Below, one piece after another: positions 1 to 6,006 of a stretch of 6,415 nt of DNA. The position numbers and the translations under genes are program-made. Location: the NCBI GenBank assembly GCA_017461685.1, contig JAFTXF010000065.1:1-6415 (forward strand), written 5' to 3'. Source of the stretch: Lachnospiraceae bacterium (GTDB lineage: Bacteria; Bacillota; Clostridia; Lachnospirales; Lachnospiraceae). Under the pieces are notes generated by a model. The model did no database searches. It was given only the letters and a program-made list of their open reading frames with translations, and was not told the origin of the DNA. Position 1 is the first letter of the stretch. The number at the start of each line of letters is the position of its first letter.

Positions 1-536
1 TAGTAAACATGCTGTCTGTATTTTCGGTCATATTTTTTATAAATATATTCATGTAACTTAGCACTCCAAATGTTTATGACACACCTGTCAGTGAAACCGT
101 AATCATCCAGAGTTTTCAGAACCCTGTCACATCCACGGAAAGATAATGCTTCACGGCCTGCGGTAGGATATTCCTTCAATTCTACATCAAGAGTAATGGT
201 AGGATGATCCTTTACCAATTCCATAAATTCGATGAAGGTAGGGATTTTGGCACCCGCAGATTCCGGGGTTGCGTTAATGGTGACATCCAGTGCCTTTAAC
301 TCTGCCAGAGTCATATCGATGACTGTGCCGGTGCCGTTGGTAGTGCGGTCTACCGTGGCGTCATGGATGATAACGAGTTCGTCATCTTTGGTAACTCTGA
401 TATCAACTTCCAGCTGGTCCACGCCCAAAGCAAGTGCGGCAGTCATGGCTTCCAGCGTATTTTCCGGATATTTGGAGGACCAGCCACGGTGTGCTGCTAC
501 AAAAATGTTTTCGGTACTTTGTGTCCAATAATTCAT
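1..536 (-). CDS. Glycerophosphodiester phosphodiesterase (GDPD family), C-terminus beyond the window
   Basis: Predicted to hydrolyse glycerophosphodiesters, the headgroups of deacylated phospholipids or teichoic acid fragments, to sn-glycerol-3-phosphate and an alcohol. The 178 visible residues start MNYWTQSTEN and show the GDPD signature in order: AAHRGW near residue 14 (catalytic His in HRG), YPENT, LEVDIRVTKDDELVIIHD (metal-binding Glu and Asp, second catalytic His), DRTTNGTG, then IPTFIEF and LDVELKE, the usual E-x-K strand. There is no signal peptide, so the enzyme should be cytoplasmic. The ATG at 536 follows AGGAGA (544-549) at good spacing. The gene lies 85 bp downstream of the glycerol-3-phosphate dehydrogenase on the same strand, with no terminator visible between them, so cotranscription is likely. 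Family assignment is secure from motifs; substrate preference is not readable. Typical members run to about 240-250 residues, so roughly 60-70 residues are missing at the window edge. Confidence 0.93.
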   Translation of the reverse strand, partial: MNYWTQSTENIFVAAHRGWSSKYPENTLEAMTAALALGVDQLEVDIRVTKDDELVIIHDATVDRTTNGTGTVIDMTLAELKALDVTINATPESAGAKIPTFIEFMELVKDHPTITLDVELKEYPTAGREALSFRGCDRVLKTLDDYGFTDRCVINIWSAKLHEYIYKKYDRKYRQHVY

Positions 537-621
537 AATATAATCTCCTTTATTATTTTAATTAGATATTTTATATGTATTGAAAGTTATAAAATTTATG
601 GTATAGCAAGCTCGAAAATAG

Positions 622-1704
622 TTATTTCTCAAAAGTAAATTTTTCCCAAGGTATGGCAACCGGCTTTTCTTGTGTGATAATCTCATCAATGTGCATTAAC
701 AGAGGGAATTCGTTGATGTCAATGAGACCATTTCGAGCCTTCACTTTGATTGCTTTCGCCACTCTTTCTGCAACGACCAGGGATTCCAGTGTCACACCGT
801 TCAGTTCTTCTTTAGCTTCGCGGATATTCAATCCCCGTCCCAATAAGATGCCAACCAGTCTGGTTCGTCCGCCGTAAACGGTTACATATAAGTCGCCTGC
901 GCCCAGTACAATATTATCCAAAGCTCCTGCACCCTGCAGTGCCAGCAATTTGCTCATTTCCCGGACAGACTGGCCGAAAACAGCTGCCTGTGAGTTGAAA
1001 TGCAGCTCACTGTCTATGCCAAAGGCTTTTTGGTTTAGGCCGATGGTAAGAGCAATGCCTAAAGCGTAGCCGTTTTTCAGGGCAACAGCACTCTCCACGC
1101 CTACTACATCCGTAGAAAGGCTGATATGATAATAGTCCGTTGCCATGGCTTGCTTCATCATTTGCAATACTTCCATATTTTTACCGCAGAAGGTGACTTC
1201 TGTCTGATCGTGAGCTGCCAGTTCATAGCTGGTACATGGGCCACCGATAGCATTCAGACACAAATTTTTGCCTTTCTTGGCAAGCATTTCTTCCCATACA
1301 TCCAAATAAGTCAGAAGAGAACCGTCTTCTGTATTCATGAGTCCTTTGGTGACGGAAAGAACAGGGATATGGGCATCAATCTGCGGCAATATCTCCTCGC
1401 CGAACCACTCCACACCGAAGCTGCTGACCCCTCCGATGATAAAATCTGTTCCGGAAAGTGCTTCTTTCAGCTCCTCAATCTGATAGAAGGTGATCCCTTC
1501 CGGAAAGGCCTTATTAAATTTAGGATGCCGATTGCTTTCGCGGCAGTTTTCAATAATCTCACGGTCCAGGTGGGTACCTACAATACGTACGATATTGCCG
1601 TTTTCTCTTGCCGGGAAAGCCAGGGCGGAGCCCATCATTCCGGCGCCGATAATGGTAATGGTTTTCGCAGTTTGCCTTTTATTCATAGTTTGACTTCTGT
1701 TCAT
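622..1704 (-). CDS. NAD(P)-dependent glycerol-3-phosphate dehydrogenase, GpsA-like
   Basis: Predicted cytoplasmic enzyme interconverting sn-glycerol-3-phosphate and dihydroxyacetone phosphate. With the start at 1704 it has 360 residues, slightly longer than usual GpsA (about 330-345). The Rossmann motif GAGMMG is at 20-25. SVTKGL (117-122, Lys120), GGPC (154-157), the catalytic-type ALKN (Lys210) and GAGDL (Asp271) follow in family order. The substrate-site segment is YGGRTR (277-282), closer to the YGGRNR of eukaryotic GPD1 than to the usual bacterial form; the Arg is kept and the Asn is Thr. The frame stays open upstream into the DeoR gene, but that extension is antisense to a real gene and lacks family similarity. 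ATG 1704 has GAAAGGAAG just upstream; ATG 1686 is a second in-frame choice without its own good site. Next to a phosphodiesterase gene and a DeoR regulator, it may serve glycerol-3-phosphate use rather than lipid synthesis; that is inference. The direction of reaction and the cofactor are not shown. Confidence 0.9.
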   Translation of the reverse strand: MNRSQTMNKRQTAKTITIIGAGMMGSALAFPARENGNIVRIVGTHLDREIIENCRESNRHPKFNKAFPEGITFYQIEELKEALSGTDFIIGGVSSFGVEWFGEEILPQIDAHIPVLSVTKGLMNTEDGSLLTYLDVWEEMLAKKGKNLCLNAIGGPCTSYELAAHDQTEVTFCGKNMEVLQMMKQAMATDYYHISLSTDVVGVESAVALKNGYALGIALTIGLNQKAFGIDSELHFNSQAAVFGQSVREMSKLLALQGAGALDNIVLGAGDLYVTVYGGRTRLVGILLGRGLNIREAKEELNGVTLESLVVAERVAKAIKVKARNGLIDINEFPLLMHIDEIITQEKPVAIPWEKFTFEK

Positions 1705-1714
1705 AGTTTGACTT
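1661..1714 (-). repeat. Three 18-bp tandem units across the dehydrogenase start
   Basis: Read on the minus strand, AAGTCAAACTATGAACAG (1697-1714) is followed directly by AAGTCAAACTATGAATAA (1679-1696, 16 of 18 identical) and by the more diverged AAGGCAAACTGCGAAAAC (1661-1678). The first two units each carry an in-frame ATG, giving the peptide repeat SQTMNR-SQTMNK-RQTAKT. The duplication adds a second possible start six codons downstream, but the strong ribosome binding site lies only before the first. Confidence 0.8.
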
Positions 1715-1747
1715 CCTTTCTGCGCTATGATAAAATTGATAATACAA

Positions 1748-1776
1748 ATTATAGAAAAAGCACAATTTGATGTCAA
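1748..1776 (-). promoter_or_regulatory. Consensus SigA promoter of the dehydrogenase-phosphodiesterase operon
   Basis: On the minus strand TTGACA (1771-1776) and TATAAT (1748-1753) are separated by exactly 17 bp, a full match to the SigA/sigma-70 consensus. Transcription should start near 1741, giving a leader of about 37 nt before ATG 1704. A promoter this strong normally needs repression, which fits the divergent DeoR gene. Confidence 0.85.
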
Positions 1777-1784
1777 TGCATGAC
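1772..1784. promoter_or_regulatory. Possible operator overlapping the -35 box
   Basis: GTCAATGCATGAC has inverted GTCA/TGAC half-sites around a short centre and covers most of the minus-strand -35 hexamer. A repressor bound here would block the operon promoter and would also sit in the region expected for the regulator's own promoter. The half-sites are only 4 bp, so chance occurrence is possible; DeoR binding is inference from position. Confidence 0.35.
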
Positions 1785-1806
1785 CAAAATAATGATAAAG
1801 GAACAT

Positions 1807-1825
1807 TTCGAGATAACATCTTGAA
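1807..1825. promoter_or_regulatory. Imperfect palindrome upstream of the DeoR gene, possible autoregulatory operator
   Basis: TTCGAGAT and ATCTTGAA form 8-bp inverted arms with one mismatch around a 3-bp centre, ending just before the AGAAAGGAA ribosome binding site. This size and symmetry suit a dimeric helix-turn-helix repressor. It does not closely match the 1772-1784 repeat, so at most one of the two may be the true site. Confidence 0.35.
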
Positions 1826-1840
1826 CAGAAAGGAACAACA

Positions 1841-2560
1841 ATGCTCAAAAAAGAACGCCAGAATAAGATATTGGAAATGATAAGTATTAGAAAGTACTGC
1901 ACGGTGGATTTTTTGGCCAAGCATTTATATGTGGCGCCGATTACGGTAAGGAGAGATTTGGCGGATTTAGAAGCGGCAGGTCTTTTGACACGCTGTTACG
2001 GCGGGGCTTCTATCCCGGAGCATCAGAACAGAGAGGTGCCTTTTGATCTGCGGGACCGCACCAATGCTACGGTAAAGGCGGAGCTGGGAAAGCGTGCCGC
2101 AGCGATGTTAAAAAATGGCGATACCGTCTTTTTGGATGCCTCTTCTACGGCGCGGCATATCATTGATTATATGGAGCCGGAGCAGAACCTGACGGTGATT
2201 ACCAACAGTATGAAAGCCATGGAAAAGCTGAAGGAAAAGCATATCCGCTGTTATCTCACCGGAGGAATGTTGCTGGAAAATTCCTTTGCACTGATTGGTA
2301 ATATTGCGGAGAAAACAGTGTCTGAATTATATGCAGACGTTTTCTTCTTTTCTACCCAGGGGATTACAAGAGACGGTGTTATTACTGACTTCTCGGAGGC
2401 GGAGACACGCCTTCGCTGTCTGATGATGGAGCATGCAAAGCACAGTGTGTATGTGTTTGACAGTTCTAAATTAGGCAAAAGTTTTTTGTTTAAGGTTTGT
2501 TCGGTTTCGGATGTGGATGACATTGTGACGGACGCAGAGGTAGAGTTTAGCACAAATTAG
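1841..2560 (+). CDS. DeoR/GlpR-family transcriptional repressor
   Basis: A 239-residue cytoplasmic DNA-binding regulator of usual family length. The N-terminal winged helix-turn-helix covers about residues 1-57: KERQNKILEMI, then the recognition helix TVRRDLADLEAAGLL (35-49) and the wing RCYGGA (51-56), all diagnostic of DeoR proteins. The C-terminal sugar-phosphate-sensing domain (DeoRC, related to phosphosugar isomerases) shows GDTVFLDASST (93-103), LTVITNS (117-123), LTGG (139-142), a TQGIT segment near 172 and DSSKLG (207-212). Members usually lift repression when they bind a phosphorylated sugar or glycerol-3-phosphate. It is transcribed away from the dehydrogenase and phosphodiesterase genes, so those are the most likely targets, together with itself. 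ATG 1841 has AGAAAGGAA at 1827-1835. Its promoter is unclear: TTGATG (1767-1772) with AATAAT (1788-1793) is the best guess, but the spacing is short. Confidence 0.93.
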   Translation: MLKKERQNKILEMISIRKYCTVDFLAKHLYVAPITVRRDLADLEAAGLLTRCYGGASIPEHQNREVPFDLRDRTNATVKAELGKRAAAMLKNGDTVFLDASSTARHIIDYMEPEQNLTVITNSMKAMEKLKEKHIRCYLTGGMLLENSFALIGNIAEKTVSELYADVFFFSTQGITRDGVITDFSEAETRLRCLMMEHAKHSVYVFDSSKLGKSFLFKVCSVSDVDDIVTDAEVEFSTN

Positions 2561-2637
2561 AGGATAAAGCCTGCAATAAATAGACAGAAAAGAAATATCT
2601 GAACTGCAAAGGAAGTGCCCTATCAGCGGCCGATAGC

Positions 2638-2663
2638 AAAAGAAGCTGCCGACGGCAGCTTCT
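2638..2663 (-). terminator. Intrinsic terminator of the small membrane protein gene
   Basis: A perfect 10-bp stem (2641-2650 with 2654-2663) closes on a 3-nt loop. On the minus strand it is followed by a short T run (TTTTGC), and it lies 18 bp past the stop of the 2681-3154 gene. On the plus strand no T run follows, so it may only partly stop transcripts from the DeoR gene. A weaker 5-bp hairpin (CTATC 2620-2624 with GATAG 2632-2636) lies beside it. Confidence 0.7.
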
Positions 2664-2680
2664 GCAGGTTACGTATAAAA

Positions 2681-3154
2681 TTATAATGGCTTTGCGCCGG
2701 CCTTTTCCTGAAGCTTGTCCACAAACCTCTTGAAACGGCTCTTTTTCGTTTCTTCCACTTTCGGAAGTTTGCCGTGTAATGCTTTCACATCCATAATGTA
2801 AATGCCGCTGATCACAGCCTTTACTTCCTTCTTGACAGGAATGATGTCAAAGATTTTCTCATCACACATCAGGGTCATAATCTGAGGGCCGACCTTGCAC
2901 TTTACCACAGCAGCCTTAGTGTTTCTCAGATATTTCGGGGTCTGGTCGATTACCATCTGCGGCAGACCGGACTCTTTCAGCTTCATGCGTTTTTTGTCGA
3001 TGATTAACATGGAGACGGTTTGCTTATTCTGCTCCAGAAGTGCCTGCTGCTCAGCCTGCTTTTTCTGTGCCTTCTTACCAAAGAAGTAGAGGGCAACGCA
3101 TGCTGCAGCCAGGATGACAAAAATCACCAACAATACAATAGTAACTGGTTTCAT
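2681..3154 (-). CDS. Small membrane-anchored protein of unknown function
   Basis: A 157-residue protein that I do not assign to a named family. Residues about 4-26 form one hydrophobic segment (MKPVTIVLLVIFVILAA onward), followed by a basic, glutamine-rich stretch (KKAQKKQAEQQALLEQNKQ) likely to be a short coiled coil or linker. The rest is soluble and basic. It has a compact central region, IIDKKRMKLKESGLP through GPQIMTLMCDEKIFDIIPVKKEVKAVISGIYI, that looks like a folded domain, and a Lys/Arg-rich C-terminus. Positive residues right after the membrane segment suggest the bulk stays in the cytoplasm (N-out, C-in), though a signal-anchor reading is not excluded. ATG 3154 follows AGGAGA (3161-3166). 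It is a single-gene unit with its own promoter and terminator, convergent with the DeoR gene, so the neighbours do not reveal its role. The reading frame is convincing; the function is open. Confidence 0.85.
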   Translation of the reverse strand: MKPVTIVLLVIFVILAAACVALYFFGKKAQKKQAEQQALLEQNKQTVSMLIIDKKRMKLKESGLPQMVIDQTPKYLRNTKAAVVKCKVGPQIMTLMCDEKIFDIIPVKKEVKAVISGIYIMDVKALHGKLPKVEETKKSRFKRFVDKLQEKAGAKPL

Positions 3155-3190
3155 GTAGTATCTCCTAAATAAAATATAATTAATATTGTT

Positions 3191-3219
3191 ATTTTAGCAA
3201 ATTTTATTTCATTAGGCAA
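3191..3219 (-). promoter_or_regulatory. Probable promoter of the small membrane protein gene
   Basis: Minus-strand TTGCCT (3214-3219), a 17-bp spacer and TAAAAT (3191-3196) lie about 40 bp before the ATG at 3154. The hexamers match consensus at 4 and 5 of 6 positions. The surrounding 3155-3300 stretch is very AT-rich, so chance matches are easier here. Confidence 0.5.
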
Positions 3220-3303
3220 TACCAAGATAGCGGTTAAAAGCAATAAAAAAAGAAAAAAGATGTATAAATTATGTTAAAAATATGTGAATTTGCAAGGAAG
3301 GCT

Positions 3304-3331
3304 TTGCTATTTTGAAAAAATGTGTTATGAT
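3304..3331 (+). promoter_or_regulatory. Probable extended -10 promoter of the foldase lipoprotein gene
   Basis: TATGAT (3326-3331) is preceded by TG one base upstream, the extended -10 pattern, with TTGCTA (3304-3309) 16 bp upstream as a partial -35. It lies about 57 bp before ATG 3389. An alternative TTGAAA at 3312-3317 pairs with a poorer -10 box. Confidence 0.45.
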
Positions 3332-3388
3332 AAATTGAATACGGTTAGATATAACTGAAATTAACACATAGAAAGAGAGAAGGATATT

Positions 3389-4522
3389 ATGAAAAAGAAA
3401 CTGGCAGCTTTATTAGTGCTGGCGACGTCTGTATTTGCTTTGACAGCATGCGGAGAAAATGATACTACCAGCGAGGTACAATTACCGGAGGCAACGGTTA
3501 CTCCGAGCATTGAAGTAGTTGAGGTGGAGGGTAATCTGAGTGAATTACCTGTAGAGGAGTATGTTGTATTGGGCGATTACAGCAATTTAAACCTTAGCAT
3601 ACCTGCGAGAACAGAGATGACAGAGGAAGAATTGGATGCATATGTTATGGATTATTTTTATTATGATGCATCATACCTGGCAGCAGACAACTTTGTAAAA
3701 GAAGGCACCGTTGCAGACGGTGATGTAGTACTCATTGATTATGAGGGCAAGCTGGACGGTGTAGCATTTGACGGCGGTACTGCTACAGATGCAACTCTGG
3801 GCATTGGCTCCGGCCAGTTCATTGACGGCTTTGAAGAAGGTCTTGTAGGTGTAGAGGTAGGTGAGACCGTTGACTTAAATCTCACATTCCCGGAAAGCTA
3901 CAGCAATACCGATTTGGCAGGACAGGATGTAGTATTTACTGTTACAGTAAAGGGTCTTGTAAGCTTTAATGATGATACGGTAAAGGCTATCGGACGTGAA
4001 GGCTATGATACGGCAGAGGCTTACAGAGCAGGTGTGGAGGCATTTGCTGCATACGAAATTGAAAATCAATATTACACTAATTTGGGCAATGCAATATGTA
4101 ATGAGTTGTTAAATATCTGTACTGTAAATAAGATTCCGAAGAACGTATATGTGCAGGGAAGAACAGCGGTCATTGAACAGCTTAATGAAGTGGCTGCTTA
4201 TTATGGTATGGACAGTGAAACCTATGCGCAACTGTTTGCAGGTATGACTCTGGCTGATTATTCGGTAATTGAAGGAGAGTCTTATGCAGCGCAGGCAGTT
4301 ATTTTCCAGGCCATTGCCAATGCAGAAGGCATCGCTCCGACAGAAGAAGACGTAGATGCATATGCATCTGATTATGTTACAAATTATGGCGAAGTATATG
4401 GTATTGACTCTGTAAAGAGCTTCTACGAGTACTTTGATGCGGAAGAAATAGAGAACTATTTGATGCAGCAGAATGTAATTGGATTCATTGCTGATTCTGC
4501 AAACATTACAGAAACAGAATAG
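3389..4522 (+). CDS. Trigger-factor-like FKBP peptidyl-prolyl isomerase lipoprotein
   Basis: A 377-residue lipoprotein likely to act as a foldase on the outer face of the membrane. The signal MKKKLAALLVLATSVFALTAC gives a lipobox ending at Cys21, followed by a low-complexity acidic linker to about residue 55. Residues about 106-190 form an FKBP-type isomerase domain: DGDVVLIDYEGKLDG, AFDGGTA, IGSGQFIDGFEEGLVG and the closing VVFTVTVKGL, in the form found in trigger factor. Residues about 195-370 resemble the helical chaperone C-domain of trigger factor, including GMTLADY, QAVIFQAIANAEGI and PTEEDVDAY. The ribosome-binding N-domain with its GFRxGKxP motif is absent, which fits an exported protein. 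The protein is strongly acidic. ATG 3389 has GAGAAGGAT upstream. The gene precedes asnS on the same strand, but a hairpin with a T run lies between, so it is probably a separate unit. Isomerase activity and clients are inferred from family only. Confidence 0.9.
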   Translation: MKKKLAALLVLATSVFALTACGENDTTSEVQLPEATVTPSIEVVEVEGNLSELPVEEYVVLGDYSNLNLSIPARTEMTEEELDAYVMDYFYYDASYLAADNFVKEGTVADGDVVLIDYEGKLDGVAFDGGTATDATLGIGSGQFIDGFEEGLVGVEVGETVDLNLTFPESYSNTDLAGQDVVFTVTVKGLVSFNDDTVKAIGREGYDTAEAYRAGVEAFAAYEIENQYYTNLGNAICNELLNICTVNKIPKNVYVQGRTAVIEQLNEVAAYYGMDSETYAQLFAGMTLADYSVIEGESYAAQAVIFQAIANAEGIAPTEEDVDAYASDYVTNYGEVYGIDSVKSFYEYFDAEEIENYLMQQNVIGFIADSANITETE

Positions 4523-4546
4523 TTTCAGGTTGCATTAGCATAATAT

Positions 4547-4573
4547 GGGTATAGTAATTCGTTTACCCTTTTT
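4547..4573 (+). terminator. Probable intrinsic terminator between the foldase gene and asnS
   Basis: GGGTA (4547-4551) pairs with TACCC (4564-4568) and is followed at once by five T residues. The stem is short with a 12-nt loop; an alternative pairing GTAA/TTAC is also possible. It lies 25 bp past the foldase stop and 34 bp before asnS, so it could end the first transcript or act as a leaky stop. Confidence 0.5.
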
Positions 4574-4606
4574 ACAAAATATTACAGAATCTATGAGGGA
4601 CAGATT

Positions 4607-5998
4607 ATGGAATTAACAGATATTAAAGACCTTTATGCCTGCCCGGACCAATATATCGGACAGGAGATTACCGTTGGAGGCTGGGTGCGCAGTCTTCGTG
4701 ATTCTAAGGCATTTGGATTTATCGTATTAAATGACGGCACCTGTTTTCAGCCGTTACAGGTTGTTTACCATGACAATCTGGAGAATTTCCAGACTATCAG
4801 CAAGTTAAATGTCGGCTCTGCACTGGTGGTAAAGGGTACTATCGTGGCTACCCCTGAGGCGAAGCAGGCCTTTGAGATGCAGGCTACAGAGGTTATGGTA
4901 GAAGGTGCTTCCACACCGGATTATCCTTTACAGAAAAAGCGTCATACCTTTGAATATTTACGTACCATGACACATTTACGTCCGAGAACCAATACCTTCC
5001 AGGCAGTGTTCCGTGTGCGTTCACTGATTGCTTATGCAATTCACACCTTCTTTATGGAGAGAGGCTTTGTATACGTACACACACCGCTCATTACAGGCAG
5101 TGACTGTGAAGGTGCAGGCGAGATGTTCAGAGTAACCACTCTGGATATGGAGAATCCGCCGCGTAATGAGGATGGCAGCATCGATTACAGCCAGGATTTC
5201 TTTGGTAAGGAGACTAATCTTACAGTTAGTGGTCAGTTGAACGTGGAAACTTATGCTTTTGCATTCAAGAACGTATATACTTTTGGACCTACTTTCCGCG
5301 CAGAGAATTCCAATACCACCCGTCATGCGGCAGAGTTCTGGATGATTGAGCCGGAAATGTGTTTTGCAGATTTAACAGACGATATGGCACTTGCAGAGGA
5401 TATGCTGAAGTTTGTGATTCGTTATGTTTTGGAGCATGCTCCGGAAGAAATGAATTTCTTCAACCAGTTTGTGGATAAGGGCCTGATTGAGCGATTAAAT
5501 CATGTGGCAAATTCTGAATTTGGCCGTGTGACCTATACAGAAGCTATCGACATCCTGTCCAAGAATAATGACAAATTTGATTACAAGGTATCCTGGGGCT
5601 GTGATTTACAGACAGAGCACGAGAGATATTTAACAGAAGAAGTATTTAAGCGTCCGGTATTTGTTACCGATTATCCAAAGGATATTAAGGCATTCTACAT
5701 GAAGCTGAATGACGACGGCAAGACAGTAGCCGCTATGGACTGTCTGGTACCGGGTATCGGTGAGATTATCGGCGGTTCCCAGAGAGAAGACCGTTTAGAG
5801 GTTTTGGAGGCACGTATGGAAGAAATGGGTCTGAAGAAGGAAGACTACGGCTTCTATTTAGACCTGCGTAAGTACGGTTCTGCACGCCATGCAGGCTTCG
5901 GTTTGGGCTTTGAGCGCTGCGTTATGTATTTGACCGGTATGGGCAATATCCGTGACGTCCTTCCGTTCCCAAGAACAGTGAATAACTGCGACTTATAA
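4607..5998 (+). CDS. asnS: Asparaginyl-tRNA synthetase
   Basis: Cytoplasmic class IIb synthetase that activates asparagine with ATP and charges tRNA-Asn. At 463 residues it matches the usual length (about 460-466). Residues about 18-105 form the OB-fold anticodon-binding domain (EITVGGWVRSLRDSKAFGFI). The catalytic core has motif 1 (about 135-160, FRVRSLIAYAIHTFFMERGF and on), motif 2 (228-250, PTFRAENSNTTRHAAEFW with the ATP-binding Arg) and motif 3 (430-456, GFGLGFERCVMYLTGMGNIR and on to PFPR). The sequence SGQLNVETYAFAF and the FRAENSNTTRH form distinguish AsnRS from AspRS. ATG 4607 follows GAGGGA (4595-4600). There is no T-box leader in the 84-bp gap, although many Firmicute synthetase genes have one. 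The stop lies inside a TTATAATAA repeat copy that borders the inverted-repeat element just downstream. Confidence 0.98.
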   Translation: MELTDIKDLYACPDQYIGQEITVGGWVRSLRDSKAFGFIVLNDGTCFQPLQVVYHDNLENFQTISKLNVGSALVVKGTIVATPEAKQAFEMQATEVMVEGASTPDYPLQKKRHTFEYLRTMTHLRPRTNTFQAVFRVRSLIAYAIHTFFMERGFVYVHTPLITGSDCEGAGEMFRVTTLDMENPPRNEDGSIDYSQDFFGKETNLTVSGQLNVETYAFAFKNVYTFGPTFRAENSNTTRHAAEFWMIEPEMCFADLTDDMALAEDMLKFVIRYVLEHAPEEMNFFNQFVDKGLIERLNHVANSEFGRVTYTEAIDILSKNNDKFDYKVSWGCDLQTEHERYLTEEVFKRPVFVTDYPKDIKAFYMKLNDDGKTVAAMDCLVPGIGEIIGGSQREDRLEVLEARMEEMGLKKEDYGFYLDLRKYGSARHAGFGLGFERCVMYLTGMGNIRDVLPFPRTVNNCDL

Positions 5999-6001
5999 TA
6001 A
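5993..6001. repeat. Left copy of 9-bp direct repeat, possible target-site duplication
   Basis: TTATAATAA occurs here, overlapping the asnS stop codon, and again at 6210-6218 on the far side of the long inverted repeat. It is 5 bp from the left arm. Nine base pairs is a common duplication length for several transposon families, but the AT-rich sequence makes chance identity possible. Confidence 0.45.
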
Positions 6002-6006
6002 TTTCA

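Noticed and set aside
1126..1770. 214-codon plus-strand open frame antisense to the dehydrogenase
   Set aside because: It is a shadow of a gene with complete family motifs; the translated product has no recognisable domain and no ribosome binding site.
1705..1920. N-terminal extension of the dehydrogenase frame to position 1920, with hydrophobic residues resembling a membrane segment
   Set aside because: It runs antisense through the first 80 bp of the DeoR gene and across the consensus promoter, no family member has it, and ATG 1704 has a good ribosome binding site.
4523..4606. Possible T-box riboswitch before asnS
   Set aside because: The gap is only 84 bp, lacks the conserved T-box sequence and specifier loop, and shows only a short terminator-like hairpin.
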